Below the pieces are notes generated by a model. That model was not told the DNA's origin. It did not search any database and saw only the letters and a program-made list of their open reading frames with translations. A program made the translations under genes and the position numbers. This document shows, one piece after another, positions 24,001 through 39,000 of a stretch of 64,000 bases of DNA. Source of the DNA: Blasia pusilla (Eukaryota; Marchantiophyta; Marchantiopsida; Blasiales); the NCBI GenBank assembly GCA_050084515.1, contig CM114274.1:4588001-4652000 (forward strand), read 5' to 3'. The stretch's first letter is position 1; each line of letters starts with the position of its first letter.

Positions 24001-27000
24001 TAAGTATTCCACATGTCCAGTATATTTTGAAAAGGCACTTACAGCCTTTGTGTGCCAGGCAGTATTTCACACATCAACAGTACTATAGAAGTACTATAGA
24101 ATACTCCAATTTTCTAAGAAGTACCAACCTCACTAAGCTTAGGAACAATTGTCGGAAGACACTGGGATAACTGTCTTGGGGCACAAAATGCCATCGCACC
24201 AAGAAGCTGCACACTTCCTTGCTTGGTCCGCCATGCTTTATCCTCTAGTCCCTACACATACAAATCAGACAATACGAATCAAAGCTTAATATATATACAC
24301 ATACAAGCTTGCAAGGTAGATTCACTTCAAAACCTACAGCTTTTATGACTATACATCAGTGAAATAAAGCAAGTCAACACCCAGCCTCACACACATAGTT
24401 GGTATGGGTAGATCCATTTAAAGGAATCCGCTCAAGGAAATCCACCCTTATCAACTTGCAAACATCATAAGTCAACATGATGGAGACGCCCTCACAAGGC
24501 TCACCTTCATCAAGGCTGGTAGAACCAGTTTCACACCCTGTCCACTAAGTTGAGCCATGATGGCACGAGCAGCAGCATCAGCTGCCTCGCGCACTGCCAC
24601 AACTTGATCTGAAAAGCATACTAACAGAACTGGCAAGATATGTATAACATACCTGCAAGCCGACTTACAGTCAAGTTCCAAAATTTGAGTGGTAGAACAA
24701 CATCCGCAATCCATTTTTGAGCTGAAGTGAATGCCTCTGACCGTGGTATCAACACAGCATCAAATAAGGAAATACACTACTTACGGTTCAAACACCCGTC
24801 CCAATTTTTCGCAAAGGCATTCAAAGCCACAAAGAGCACCTTCTCGCGCTTTGGCCGAGTTTCTGTACATTACACTCAAATTCAATAAATTAGACCATCC
24901 AATCAACCTCAATCTTGATTCCTTACCCAGATTCATTCCTTTACCTTGATTCCTTACAGCTTTGGTACAAAGAAAATCCTTTCTATGCAGGAGGAGTCCA
25001 GACCCTAGTGGTAATCTCAATTTTCCAGGTGACTATGGCATTGGCTATGACTCAAAGTTATATCATCACTACAGGGAACTCAGAAAGAAAGAAAAAAATA
25101 CGCCATCATTCGAAGGCGCGCTGTCAGATGCAGGATGCACAAACATCAGGGTCTGAGCCTGATGTTCAGGTCTCTCGTTCTGCTCAATTATACCTTGCTA
25201 TACAGACTACTTTCCAAAACCCAAAATTTCTGAAACCTGTGAACTAGGAGAATTTCAGGATGGTCTTACTAACCAAAGCTATGAAACAGGCCAACATCAC
25301 CCCAGTACCCGCTCATAACATGCTGGAGGGACAAAGAGATGAGCTGAGGAACAGAGTATGGTGTCTATACTTCATGCGAAAGTAATGAAAAACTTTCTGT
25401 CGCTAGTCCCACGCTCTACACTTTTGAGGGGCCAAAAAAATCCCTTAGTGCTGCATGAACATTGAACCTTTTCAGTCCTTTCTGAAAAGGACCAAAAAGG
25501 TTCAATGTTCATGCAGCACTAAAGGGCAAGTCAGACAGAGCCGCTAATCCCTGATGTGTACTAAGTGGGAGTAAACCACAGGCTGTGACTCAAGGTAAGT
25601 GGGCGGATGAGTCACAGAAACTGTGACTCATCCTTACAAGTCACTAAACGAAGCAGTCTAAGATACATATTGATTTTTTTGGTTCCTAGATAGACATAGT
25701 ATGCCTGAAACTTAAAGTAAGAATCATACTGATTTTGAGTTCCTCACTAAACATGCCAGGCCTTAAATTTAATCTACTACGTGCCAGTCCCAATCCCATG
25801 CCATGCTCAAATCTTTTTTTAAATCCCCTCCACCTCAATTTGGAAAAACCTGAATTCCCTTCCCAGATCCCCTCATTTTGAAGTACCACCCCACCAAGAG
25901 TATTTCAAGCAAAACTGGGTATGTAAATGATTACACCAAGTGCCAGATATATCACAAATCATTGTCCAGTACCTGTCTTCCACACCTGCCTTCAGAGCAT
26001 CCATGACTCCATAGCGCTTCAGACTTGAAAGTCCCAATCCCTTCACCACACCTGCCAACCCAAAGGCTGCCCCTCGCCTCTCCCCATACTTTTCACTCTT
26101 CATGAGTCGCTCCAGGAGTTTAGCTATCAAAGTCTGTGCATTTTCCTGTGGATGGACAATCCAAAAATCAGTGCTAGGAACATGGATGCAAGAAATTATG
26201 AAATGAATTTCCTGCAGAGGTTCAACCTGAATCCACTGTGACAAGATACTAGCAGAGGTTAGACACGAATTACTGGGAAAACATAGAAGAGGCAATCCAC
26301 TACATCAATCAACTGCCCAGAGTTAAATATTCTCAGGTCTACTCATCAAAATAAAGATTCCACTTTCATAAAACTACCAAAGCAGTTCTGATTTTCATGG
26401 CATAAAATAAGCACAGCAACGCTCAGTCTTGAGATCAGCTGTAAAAAAGACACTGGGACCAAAATAAATTACAGAAAGGTGGATGGCTCAGCTATGGAAG
26501 CAAAAACAATTCGTAGTAGAGGAGAAGCACTATGACTTGCTTGCAAAACACATCTATGACAGTGATTTGGAGATGATATCTTACTAACAAGGTAAATGAT
26601 TGGAATAAGATAAAGAAATAGACCTGCTGAGAAGGCATCAGAGGTGGAAGGCAATTTGAAACAGCCCGCTGGACCGATTCTGAAGGCGTATTTAATACTT
26701 CAAGAAGCCTTTCCAAGATAGCTGATACTTTAACATCATCCTGCAACATTATTGGTTTCAACAGGCTCTTTATCAACCAACCTTCACTCACAAAAGGTTA
26801 AGCTTAACACTACATGTTTGTAGTCTTTCCTCATATAAAACAAAAAGTTGCTATCAACTACTTCAAGGTTGACTTCCAAATTTGAGTATCACAACCAATA
26901 CCCACCAAAGATAGATGCTTAGCGAGAGCTCCCATGTATATCACCACTCCTTCTCGAACCAAATCGTACCTCTCTTCATCAACAGACTGTCCATTACAAA

Positions 27001-30000
27001 AGGGAAATTAAATGACTCTTTGAGGAAGTCTCAAGTATCCACACACAGCAGTACATTCTTGAAGTCAACAACAAAATTAACTTTATTGTAAGACTCTGGA
27101 ACAAAACTTGGACAACGCCCACACTGCTGAATTTGCTGGCCTACCTTCTTATCCAGGTAGTTCTCAAAAATAGGGAGAAGAAGGCCCACATTATCTTTGC
27201 CTTGCTTATCAATGATGGCAACTCCAGCATCCACCATTCTGAAACGAACGTCTGAATTCGAATCTGCCTGCAAATAATCTTTTCAGGGGTTCTATAAGAG
27301 AAAACCTTCACTACATTACTCAACAAAACACGAAACCATCCAAAAGTCACTCCTAGTGTAAGACAGATGGATACCAAGAAGTGTCAAGATAACTTTACCA
27401 AAGCTCGTGATATGAGGAAAGTTGCAACCACCGGAAGGTCCCTGACAGTCAAAACATCTGCAGCTGCCAGCAAAGCCAGGGCGACCCCCTGTCTTCCGTG
27501 CCATGTGGGATCCATTTCTCCATGACCAGAAGCAAGATCTCTAATGTACAATGAAAATAAAGATGAAAGAGTTTCCTGCAACAAGATTAACTTGAAAGTT
27601 ATTCACTGCACAACTCAACTATCATGACGCTGTAAGTTCAATTGTAAGAAAGCAACCTATAACTTTCATTTACGATATGTAGCTAGGATATGAACAACTA
27701 TCCAATATCTTTTCCAAAACAAGTTATGCTTTTCAAGGGTCATGAAATGCAATCACTTCTGCCATGAAAAAAAATTTGAACAGCTGCACAACCTGCACTG
27801 TATTAGGGTATTCGTCCATGGCTGCAGCTAAGCCTTCTGCTGCTGCTTTTCTCACGTTGTAGTTAGTGTGCGATAGGGCTTTGGTAAGACCTGATGCATA
27901 GTCTGTTCCAAGTTCATGTCCATACAGATCCCAAACTTCTTCTGCTGCTTCTGCAATAGACTGATAGAAGAGGCGGCTTAATATCTGGGGGACTACAACT
28001 CTGTAAACTTCCACTAATGTATTATCCAATAGCTGAGAAGACTATCCTTGGTATGTAAAGGCATGCAAATGACATCATCACTCTGTGGATTAATTCAGAA
28101 CTAAGTGACGTTGAAGACTTTGAACATGGTGAAGAGTCTCAAAATAGACTCAAGAAGTCAAAAATAATCCTAAGCAAGATATAGAAAATAGAATCAAATA
28201 TATTCAGATGAAGATCAAAATTTGATATATTCAGGAGCCACGATGTGGAAGATATATGTTCTGGTGTAAAGATTTCACAAGCTGAACACATCTCAACCTA
28301 TTCTAAGTAGAACATCATATCACCTTATCTGGATCATGCAGGACCATCCACAGAGCTGTGACTATATTCTCATTTGGTGGGACTCTTTGCTTTGCAAGGG
28401 ATGGAACAAATTGTATGGCGCTCAAGCACACAGCTCGCACATGAGCATGTTCCGAGTAGACACCGGATAGAGCCTGTGAAATCACAAGACCACATAGGAT
28501 GCAGGATTAAGAAAGAAATGTCCCCTGATCCTCCAAGACAAAAACTTTCTCAATTTCTGATAGCACCAATAAAGGAGGGTGTCACATCTTAATGAAATGT
28601 CCTGCTTCCAGGAGTAGTTCTCATCTACAACTCTTTCCAAAAAGTTCAAACTCTGACCTCAGCAATATCATTTGACTCCAATCCTCTGCATAGCTCATTC
28701 AACATTGGCACAATAAGGGGTTGATGTGAGGGGACACAACCCAGTACATGATATAATACCTGCAGCCAAATAATATGAAAAATTGAATCAATTACTCTGA
28801 TGAGTATTATGTACAAACCTCATTCATATCTCCTGTGCATTATGTCTATTCATACAAAGATGTCCCCATCACAGCCAGACATTTGAGATCTTATGCATAC
28901 AGGACTACTCAAGATTTGGTCCCACACACTCTTCTAAGCAATAGAGATGAGTTGCGATAAAAAGGTGAGATTATGCAAAATTTCAATATGTTCACAGATT
29001 ACCCACATTTCAACTCGAGAAAGTCCATGGGGAATGAGTGCCAAACAGTAAACTGTACATAATCCAAACTCTTTTTTTCAAGCCCTCAAAACAAGAAAGT
29101 TCACATTTACCATGACTGAATCAGGGAACTGAGGCTGCAAGACTTTGCTACCATTGTTGAATATAAGTAGGATGTAAATCAAGAAAATTCGAAGGTGGAT
29201 ATTAACAAGGCATGCCAATTTCTTTGCAAAAAAAGAAGTGTGATGCCTTACAGCAATCATTCTGAGACGAGGGAGCGGCATGTTAGGGGAGCAGTGTAGA
29301 GAAAGAACTTCAAGGAGATCGTCATGGAGTCTCGTCTTTCTAGGAGACATCAAAGTTTGCTCCACGATCTGAATAATGGACAAGGAATGAAACCGGCAAG
29401 ACATCAGTACCTCAATTGGCAGACCAGAAGATAAATTCTACATTTCATTTCAATTAGCTTCAAAGTTTAACAAGAATACCCAACATACACACTATTATTT
29501 GGAATGCAAACTTACCGGAAATACTACAGCAAACGTTGGTGCTGGTAATGGTCCATCTTTACAGGCAAGCGTGAGTCCAGCAACCACACGCTCAACAACT
29601 CCTGGTTTGCTCTTCTTTGACTCAGATACTCCAGAAGTATCTAAGTCCTTCAACACCGACGGAGCTGAAGTAGATATCAAACAAAGAGCTGCTGCAAGAT
29701 CGGACCCTAATGGTCTCAGTGAGGGTGAAACACAGCTTGTGAACTTCTCCATTGCTTTAAATGCTTCAGAATGCACTATAGGAGATTTCAAAAGTGGGAG
29801 TATCCGCTCCACCTAACAGAGATACAAATCAAGACCAACGACCAATCCAACATCAGGTCCAGTTTCAGATTTTTTACATCCTCTTTTTTCCATGGTATCA
29901 GAGACCACTTCTTAGGCCACCAGCACTGATCTGAATTCCAATAAGTCCAAAACCTGGTTAAGGCATAATCCTTATAAGAAGAGATAATTCGGTGGACAAG

Positions 30001-33000
30001 GAACTAACGCCTCTCCTGAATGTTAAGAACTGTACATCCTGTCTTGTCACTGCACATCAGGCATCCATATTCAGGCTCATCCAGTCACATTCCTTAGCAA
30101 GCCTTACTCTCCACTGGACTTCGCATTCTGAAGACTCGTACAATCCATCAGTCCTGCTTTTACCAGAAACGTCTAGTCACATGGCAACTTCAACCAGTAG
30201 AATTGACTACTTCATACCCCATAGATAGACTTCCAAAGAAGTAAGAAACTAACCAGATGAGGCAAATGGTCATGACTGTAAGAAGGGTTCGCTGCAGTAG
30301 CAGCCCCAAGAGCCTGCAGTACCATTGAACAATTTTCTTGGATTGACTGCACTCTAGATCTAACTGCGAATTCTTCTCTCAACTGCAATTCTCTTGCTTC
30401 TTCCTTTGCTGACTTCACCTTGTCAATTTCTCCTGCATGAACCACAAACCATTGATTTCACCTCCCAGCCATATTGAAGCTAAATCTAATCATGTTCTAG
30501 AGGAACTGGTCTATACCACACATGGCCAACTGGACTCAAATGCTATTCCTTAAAGAAAGAGCACACTAGAAGATTGTACTGGTGGCTTAAAGTAATTCAC
30601 CAGGTCTTTTCGTTGGTTTTCCGGCCTCCTTTCTTCCAGCACCAGCATCCCTTTTGCTACCAATCTGCCGGACTGCAGCTATTGGTTTTAGCGGTTCTTT
30701 TACTGGAGGTTCATCCTATGAAGCGAAGTGGTAATTAGCTGTCAACACTAATAATTAATAAAGAACCAATAGAAGCAGATGTGGTAAATGCAATACACAT
30801 TTCATGTTCAGGAACCAAACCACAACTCTGGTGAGGTATAAACCACTCCCCTACTTGATGTGCAAGAACTAAGCCAGTAGATACCCCAATGTAACAGCAT
30901 GGGCACAGAGATCTGAAAAAACTCACCTCAAGGTCATCATACATTTTGAACCGTCCTCGAGATCCACGTACATTCTTATCCATCACCATTTCAGCCACAT
31001 AAACACCTTGCTCTGTGGATAAAATCCCATCTGGTGTGTGGAAAATCTGATAAAGCATGTCCGGAGAATGAGGTTAAATGGTCCTCCTGAATGACACTAG
31101 TTCCCACTAACACAAACTTCTCGGTCATCAAGTAAAATCACCCTCGGCCATCAATTTTTGACAAATGCATTACAGCAACCATGAAGATTGATCCATACTC
31201 TTGGGATGCAGCTCAGCTGTATTCTCTATCTGTGGAAATTCTATCCAAAGTTCTTATGTCATGCATCCAACTCACAGCAGCCCACAAACAAACAGACGTA
31301 CGGAAGCCCTGCTCAAAGACTCAATATTTCAATAGGATCACAACTAAGCCAACCGGATGGTTCATCATGTCATGAACCCAACACATCCTTCCAACATCAC
31401 CTTGATATCCTTCTCAGTGAGGTCATCATGAGCTGACTTATCTCCAAGTCTTTCTGTTTCCTGGTTACACAGACGTCTTGTAAATAAATTTGGATCTACA
31501 AGCATGCTATTGCTTTTAAACAAGTATGCCAGTTTGCATGATTGACAGCCAATCTCAACAAGTTCTAGTATCCATACAAGCCATTGAATAAGGAAAACTC
31601 CATCATTCCAGATTGTACCATACCTGAAGATTAAACATCAAATTCGAAAAACAAATCTAGTAGAGTAAAAAAGTCATCTGTAAAATAAGTGTAGCCAAAT
31701 GAGAGGTCTGTAGCGTACAATAACAAATTCTGGAAACAATTCAATCGGAAAGGCTTGCATTGCAGTGGCAAGAGCAAAAATTGCTGATTGCGATTCAGAA
31801 TGGCGCTTGCTCATCAAGCCACCTGCTCCCATCAACACCTACACTCCAGAAGCCGACAAGAATGAGACAACTCAAACTTCCTTAACTATCATACAGTAGC
31901 TATTCGCATCCAAATTTGACCTTCCAAAGAATGAAGCCAGATTAGATTTTTGGACACAAACATCAAGAATTCCTGACACCAACAGCTTTGAGGCAGAAGT
32001 CTTGAGGCCCACAAAGGTTTAGGTGGCTTGCTGGCAGCATGCATGATTCCTCACATACAAACTGGAAATTTACTCCACCCATACTATCCTGTGCACCCAA
32101 AATCTCATACTTGGAACTTTTAAAACCAGGAAACCACTCCCACCAATCTAGAAAGGACTTCCATGACATTCTATGTTACATGAAGTCCCAACTCCAATGC
32201 AGACACATGAACATTTCTATAAACATTGTCCTGTCCAGGAAGAGAAGAACCCCTACAGGGAATGACGCAAGAGAGCTAATATCATCTTGGTAACCTGACT
32301 GACCAAACAAATGTTGAACTTTCTGTACTCCATGAATCATTGCTCATGTGCCTGGCTAAATCGTCTCCTATTTAATCTGTCCAGTAACCCCTTACAATTA
32401 AGCCAGACTGTCAAACCTTCCTCCTAAGGTTCTTATTTTGAAAAAGATTCCAAATGAAAGTAATTTGGAGACTGAAGGTATAAGCAACTAGCTAAACAGA
32501 ACTGCGAGAGAAATGAGGAGTTCATAGATTATCCTTGCTACCTACATAGATATAATGTTGGCATTTCACTGTGCCAAGAGAGGAAACAACCCTGTCCAGC
32601 AAACTTGCAATGATGCCATAGTAATTTCGGTAATCTGACTGACCAGAAATATGGAAACTGCATATCTTTGGCTAATTTGTCACCTTAATCCTCTAGGCCT
32701 TTGACGATTCCACACCCAAGCTCATTGTTGTTTCTGCAGATCTATTTATCTTCTTGGAGGCAGGATATATTGTAAGAAGATATTAGTAATAATCTGATGC
32801 TTACAACAACAAAAATCCAGCGCAAAGAAATATGTGAAGAGAAAGAAGTTTTTTTTTTTAAATGCTATAGGTAGGTAGACTGTTTCTGCTTTCCTAATCC
32901 TATGCTGACTTCGTGTACGAACGTTATGTCAGCATTATGTTTTGCGAGGAAGGGAGAAGACCCAACACTGCAGGAAAACACACTGCCATAGTGTTATTGG

Positions 33001-36000
33001 TGATCTGACTGACCAGAACAAAAAGAGTAATCCCTCTCCAGTGAGAACGATGAATGTTCTGGCTAATTTGCCACCTTTATGTGCCTATATGACATGATTC
33101 TAGACACCAGTCGCATTATGAAATCTTCCTCTAAGAACTGAAAGAAGTTGGGTACTTTCAAACTAAAGATAGTTGCTACAACAGCAAACTAATGCAGCCT
33201 AGGAAGCGCTCATGAAAAAGCCAAGAGCATCATTGCTGATGCTCTTGAAAGAACTTTTAAAAACAAATTGCTGTAGGTAGACTTTCCGCTTTCCTAATCC
33301 TATGCTGAATTTGAGTGCAAAAGTTATGTCAGCATTATGTTTTGCCAGGAAGGGAGAAGACCCAACACTGCAGGAAAACACACTGCCATATTGCTGTTGG
33401 TGATCTGACTGACCAGAACAAAAATAGTAATCCCTCTCCTGCGAGAACAATGCATGTTCTGGCTAATTTGCCACCATTGTGTGCCTATATAACATGATTC
33501 CAGAGACCAGTCACACTATGAAAGCCTCAAAGAAATCTTACTCTAGGAACTGAAAGAGGTCTGGTACTATCAAACTAAAGATAGTTGCTTCAACAGCAAA
33601 CAAATGCAGCCTAGAAAGCCAAAAGATTTTGTTAGAAGACCAGTAATCTTAATAACTCCCACTATCATGACACAGCCCAAGAACTGTCAGCATTATGATG
33701 TACAAAAAACGAAACTTACCATGCCTAACCTTGTTGATCTGACTCACCAGACCCATTAAATTCTTGATATATTTCTCAACCATGTCTTCTTTAGAAAGCT
33801 TATTCCTCCCTTCTTGTCAGTTGCCAAGGACATTTCAATACCCCTCATTAACTGTAAGCAACAAGTACAAGATTTCACTTTGGAGGGCCTTTCCCAATTC
33901 CTAGAAAGCCAGCATTGTTGGACATAATTGATCATACAAAGAAAAACAATTCTTTAGTGGAGATGTATGGACCTAAGTCATGATATACACCTTACACACA
34001 CAATCCGGAGAAGATGCCAGGGTTTTGCAAATGCTGATTCCCTGTTTAGTGAATGTCTTCAGAAGGGCCTGCCCAGGAACAGTAAAGACCAAATTAACCA
34101 TAAACCTAGACCAAATCATGCAGGGAGGAATACCTCCGTTTTCTAACCAAGCCAGATGATAGAAGCACAGTCGCAGATTAAAATATCAATCAACGCACCA
34201 TTGGACATGGCTTTCAAACTAAATTATTACCATATACTGTACAAGTTTTTCTACTGACTCCCATGTGACTCTAACATCACCCTAATTCAAATGGTTGATG
34301 AAGGAAATGCGAGTCATATGATCACTCGCATGGTATCTCACCTTCCAAACTACATCTTTGCGGGCACCTCTCACAATGCAGGGGTTGTGAGAGACAAGGA
34401 GAATCTGAGCAGATATTTCTGCTGATGAAGCTAAAGTTGGCGAAGCCACTGAAAGCAATGCTCTGCCTAGTACCTCTCCAGCTGGCACATACACAGCTGC
34501 ACCTTCCACACCAGCTTCTGCAGCTTCACTGTGGAGCAATTTCCAATTAGCAGATATTCACACTGACCAAGGCTCCTCATTTTGTGCAAAAACCACTCTG
34601 GATGGAAGAGAGAATCTTCAGATTGCAGCTCTTTTTATAACTCTTTCCAGTGTCCTTTCGTCAATCACTGGCAATGGGTCATTTGGTTGCCATGTAGAAC
34701 GCAAATCACTGAACCATCTTTCTTCCTTAATTCAGGTGATTCTTAAAGCCTTTGACATCTCATAAGAAACAGTCAACAGGAGTTTCAATGTTGGCTGTCA
34801 ATATCATGCATTTGATTTGACATGCAAACATAGCACTCTCTTGTCCAAACTTTCTCACCAAAATGGTATACAGTATACTTGGACATTCTCCAAAGCCTGG
34901 CCAACACAAAATTATAATGAAGCAACAATGCTTGAAGATCTCCATCAGCTTCCAAACATGCTTCCACTATTACTAGTAAGAAAACATATAGAATGGTGCA
35001 AAGCTAAAAATGTAAAAATCATCTCAGAAATGAGTCAGAGAGCATTGAGTGATCCACATACCTTGTTCTCAATAAAGTAAGGCGATCATCCACAATAGGA
35101 AGCCAAGTAGCAAAAGCCTTAAATAGTGACTCGGACCACAAGCGACTTGCTCGATGAATTCGTGAAACAACCACAGAAGCTGCTTCTCTCACCCCCCGAG
35201 AGGGATACCAGAGCAGATATACAATGAGCTGCACATTTTGAGGTCATAAGAAAGTTCAGTTCCAAATATGACTACCAACTCACAAAGGATCATGAAGACA
35301 GATCAGATTCGGCACAGAGGAGTCTGAGTAAAACTACCTGAAAGAGTTCAGCAGCACCTTCTCCATTCTCAGTCAACCTGCAGCTCACAGATGTACAAAG
35401 GCTAAGGGATAAATCTCCAATGTCAATTGGTCATCAAATCAAACTGCTCTAGAGAATGTAATCAGGCGTCCATCTATTGGGAAGGAACACAATGGGCTTC
35501 ATCTTGTTGTTCAAAGGACACTCTAACAGGTAGCCAAAGGTGATTCGACGTATTACTTCTAACCAACATAAAAAATTCAGATATACAGGAGGGAAAACCT
35601 GGAGGGATGTTGCAAGACAACATTTTCAATTAGTTCTGTCAATGCCACGCAGTCTTCCACAGATAGTTTGGAAATCTGCCAAATGCCATCCACCATGGTT
35701 GAATTAGAATCCCACACAAAAGAAGATGTCATTCCCAATCAGCCCAAAAGCAGGCCTAACTGTTGAGGCACAAGGTGAAGGAACATTGGCATCAAGAGTC
35801 GTGAAATTTCAATCCGGTGGTTTACTCAAATCCAGGCTTGATCTTCCGGCAAGGGGACTTAAAACTTACCAAAGACGGCGAAAGCAGGACAGAGTTCCTT
35901 TGCAAGACAAGGGACCAAATTTTCTCTTTCACGAGTTGGTCATCTGCAAAACCAAAAAGAATTAGTTTGGAGGTACACAAGAGATGGTAACAGCAGGTGA

Positions 36001-39000
36001 GGACCATCCAACTCCATTTCAACCTCTGGACCTGAAAGGTGTGAACAAAAACACCACCTTCATTCTAACATTGGTTTGACAGGGCCAGAATACTTCTGCA
36101 CAACATTTTTTCCTAACCAGGCATCAAACAGTCTTTGTCGCCCCATCAGGGAAAGTATTGTTAAATGAGATCCACGACAAGGCTACATAAGCAAAATGAC
36201 TATAAAAGTTTTCTTACCAGCTCTCACATCCACCGCAGCTATGTTGGAGAGTAGCAACCACGCATAGATTCCTTCAACTCGTTGAGCAGGTTTGGAGATA
36301 CTGCTCTTAACAAGTTGCAGAAGAGGTTCTACCAAGGTTTGTATCTGAGCCACAAACACATCAAGATATTGGCGAAGAGAAATGACTAGAATTCAATATC
36401 TACTTCATAGATTGTGAGTATAACTGTACATAGAAACAACCAGTATGATGAAGCTCTCTACTTTGCGTTCTTCAGATGCTAACGGCAGCTCCTTCACATG
36501 GCATGAAAAGAACAGAATCATTTCTAATTCAGGGAGAGTTTTGACATTGCTACCAGGATGGGAACAGCCCCATTTTGGATTGACAGTCTAAGGCACCGAA
36601 GATGCGCCCTTCTTAGCACTTCTTTCTCCTTCAGACCAGCCAGGAAAAAGTTGGGCATGTCAACTGGCAGGGTCTCACCAACCTTACAAAGCCACACACT
36701 CAGTGCCACTAAAATTGCAACCCGCACCTCTTCATTACCTGCAAAACATTGCAAGAGAGTCACTACCTATAAACAAGCCCAACACACTTGCCCACGAAGT
36801 CTAGGCTACTGCTGATACTCGTTACAACAGTTTATCACAGAACATGATTCATGGCCTTTAGAACTACCTGGACTCGATCCCAACTCCCTTACAAGTTCAT
36901 CTGGAAGCACAAGCCAAACCTAGCATGGACAAGAGTCACTTGAAGAATCATACCATCATCTTTGTAGAATGACAAGAGAAAAGTACTTATTGTACTCGCC
37001 AAAACCGTTGTCCCTTTACCACCTTTGGCATTTGAGAGTGCTTGCACAGCACTGATCAAGCCTACTCTTTGGTAAGGGAATGTGAGTTTCCCTTCTGATC
37101 CTGAAATTCCAAATCCGAACAAATGAAGATGGAAGTTTAGCTCAGACGCGATTAGTCAGATATTGTGCATACATCCACAAAACGTGAATCACAACTGAGC
37201 CAGAAATAATAAGTGCACTAGAAACAGCAAAATAAAACCAGTGTATAAACTCCAAACCCAGCACTACTCTTGACAAACACATGTCCTAAAAAATAAGAGA
37301 TCAAGCCACTAACCACATGATAGGCTGCAATTGGTGGAGCACAAATTAAAAAGAAAAAATGGTCTGCAACTAGAGAGCAAACATCAGAGACCCCCAAACG
37401 ATCCATATGTCCTTTCACACTCTGCACCAAAATCAGTGTTGATTTGATTTTGTGTTAATATAGATGAAAGGAGGAGAGGAAGGACCTCCAAGTACTGCCT
37501 TGATGGACTGAAACATAGCTGTAATGGTATCAATGTCGCTAGATTGTACAGCCAAAGCTATTATAGCTTCAAGTGCCTGCTTCCTCCTGACTTCATCACT
37601 GTGACGTGCCTGGGGTAGGATTATTGGCATAAATTCACTCGCATATTTACTAAGATCCAAACTTGTAAACTTCAACAATAAGCTGACAGACTCCATAATA
37701 AGTTCCGGGTTACGCTTGAGCATCTTCACTGCAGTTGGCATGACAGTTTTTGCGAAGTCATCGTGTGTCAACTGTTTTAAGAAAGGCTTGAAAGCTTCAC
37801 TTAACACCATCGATGGCTTATCTCGTGAATTCAATACCAGTTTCAGATACAAGTCCAGGAAGAAACCCTGCATCCAGTAAAGTAGATCCAGAAGTTAGAC
37901 AAAACAGTTGAGTGAAACCAATTTTAGAAATTAGTAAGCACCAGAAAAAGGTCAAGAAACACAATCAGATGTCCCCACACCTTATGTTTGCTTAGAAGTG
38001 TGGAATCTTTTGACCAATATCTGAGCATGATATTGATGAGCCCACTGTTATCCTCAGGGGAACCATTCATTCCCTGCAGCTCTCCCACATAAGAAGCAAA
38101 AGATCCGATACCTGCAAACCGCAACTGCTGGTTAATGCGAGTTATGGCACCCTCAACTCACACAAACTGATCCACAAACGAGTTCATAATTAAGAATAAC
38201 AATTTTGAGCATGGGCATCATCATGGGTGGTCATGGAAGACTATCCTCACCTCGGATAGCAGGCGCAAGGCCACATGTGTACTTGCCCTTTGGATAGAGA
38301 AGGAACCACGAAGAAGGACTGTAAGTAAAGAAGCCTGTACACCCGCAAGTCTTGTGAAAGCAGTTTTGGCAGTGAGTAGACTAGGATTTTGTTTAATAAG
38401 GAGGCAAGACCATCTTAAAAGTTTATAGCATACAAAGTCTGTGGATGCCTTGAATGACCTCTCTGCTGTCTGCACAAGTGTTCCTGTGAAAGCTTTAACA
38501 AAAGAGGCTTCTTTCAGGGCCTTAGAAATTGCATGCTCAACAGCAATTTGTGACTTTCTATCCTCATAAATAGGGAGAGTTCGAAATATGATATGAGTGA
38601 GCTCTGGCACAAACTCTGAAATATCAATGCCTGCAATAATCACCGCACATTATAAAATCAACATCAGTTATTGCAGAATTAAAGATTCCACAGAGGTAAG
38701 CTGCTTAAAATCTTTCAATAAATCACCCGCCTGAACTAAAAGGGAAAAGCTTTTTCTAGAAACAAGGCTTCTAATCTCTGAGAAGCTACACTCTAGATGC
38801 GGGGTTCTCAGAAAATCGTCCTGAGCTCTATTTCATCATACAAGATAGACTGATATGATAAACCTCACTTGTCCTCTGCATTCACTCACGGTTGGCAATG
38901 AGTAACCTGCTGCCAATATCTGTGAAACATGTTATTAGCTATCAGGCCATTCATACTGCAGTGTATGATGGGGCTGCAGACCCCCAGTACCATCTGGACC

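Noticed and set aside
29499-29816. 105-codon plus frame antisense to GCN1 exon 19
   Set aside because: It is an exact mirror of the 99-codon GCN1 exon, so a shadow.
31461-31640. Possible longer GCN1 exon 15 (open frame upstream of 31,460)
   Set aside because: The frame is open, but its entry phase does not fit exon 14, and the added residues have no counterpart in plant GCN1.
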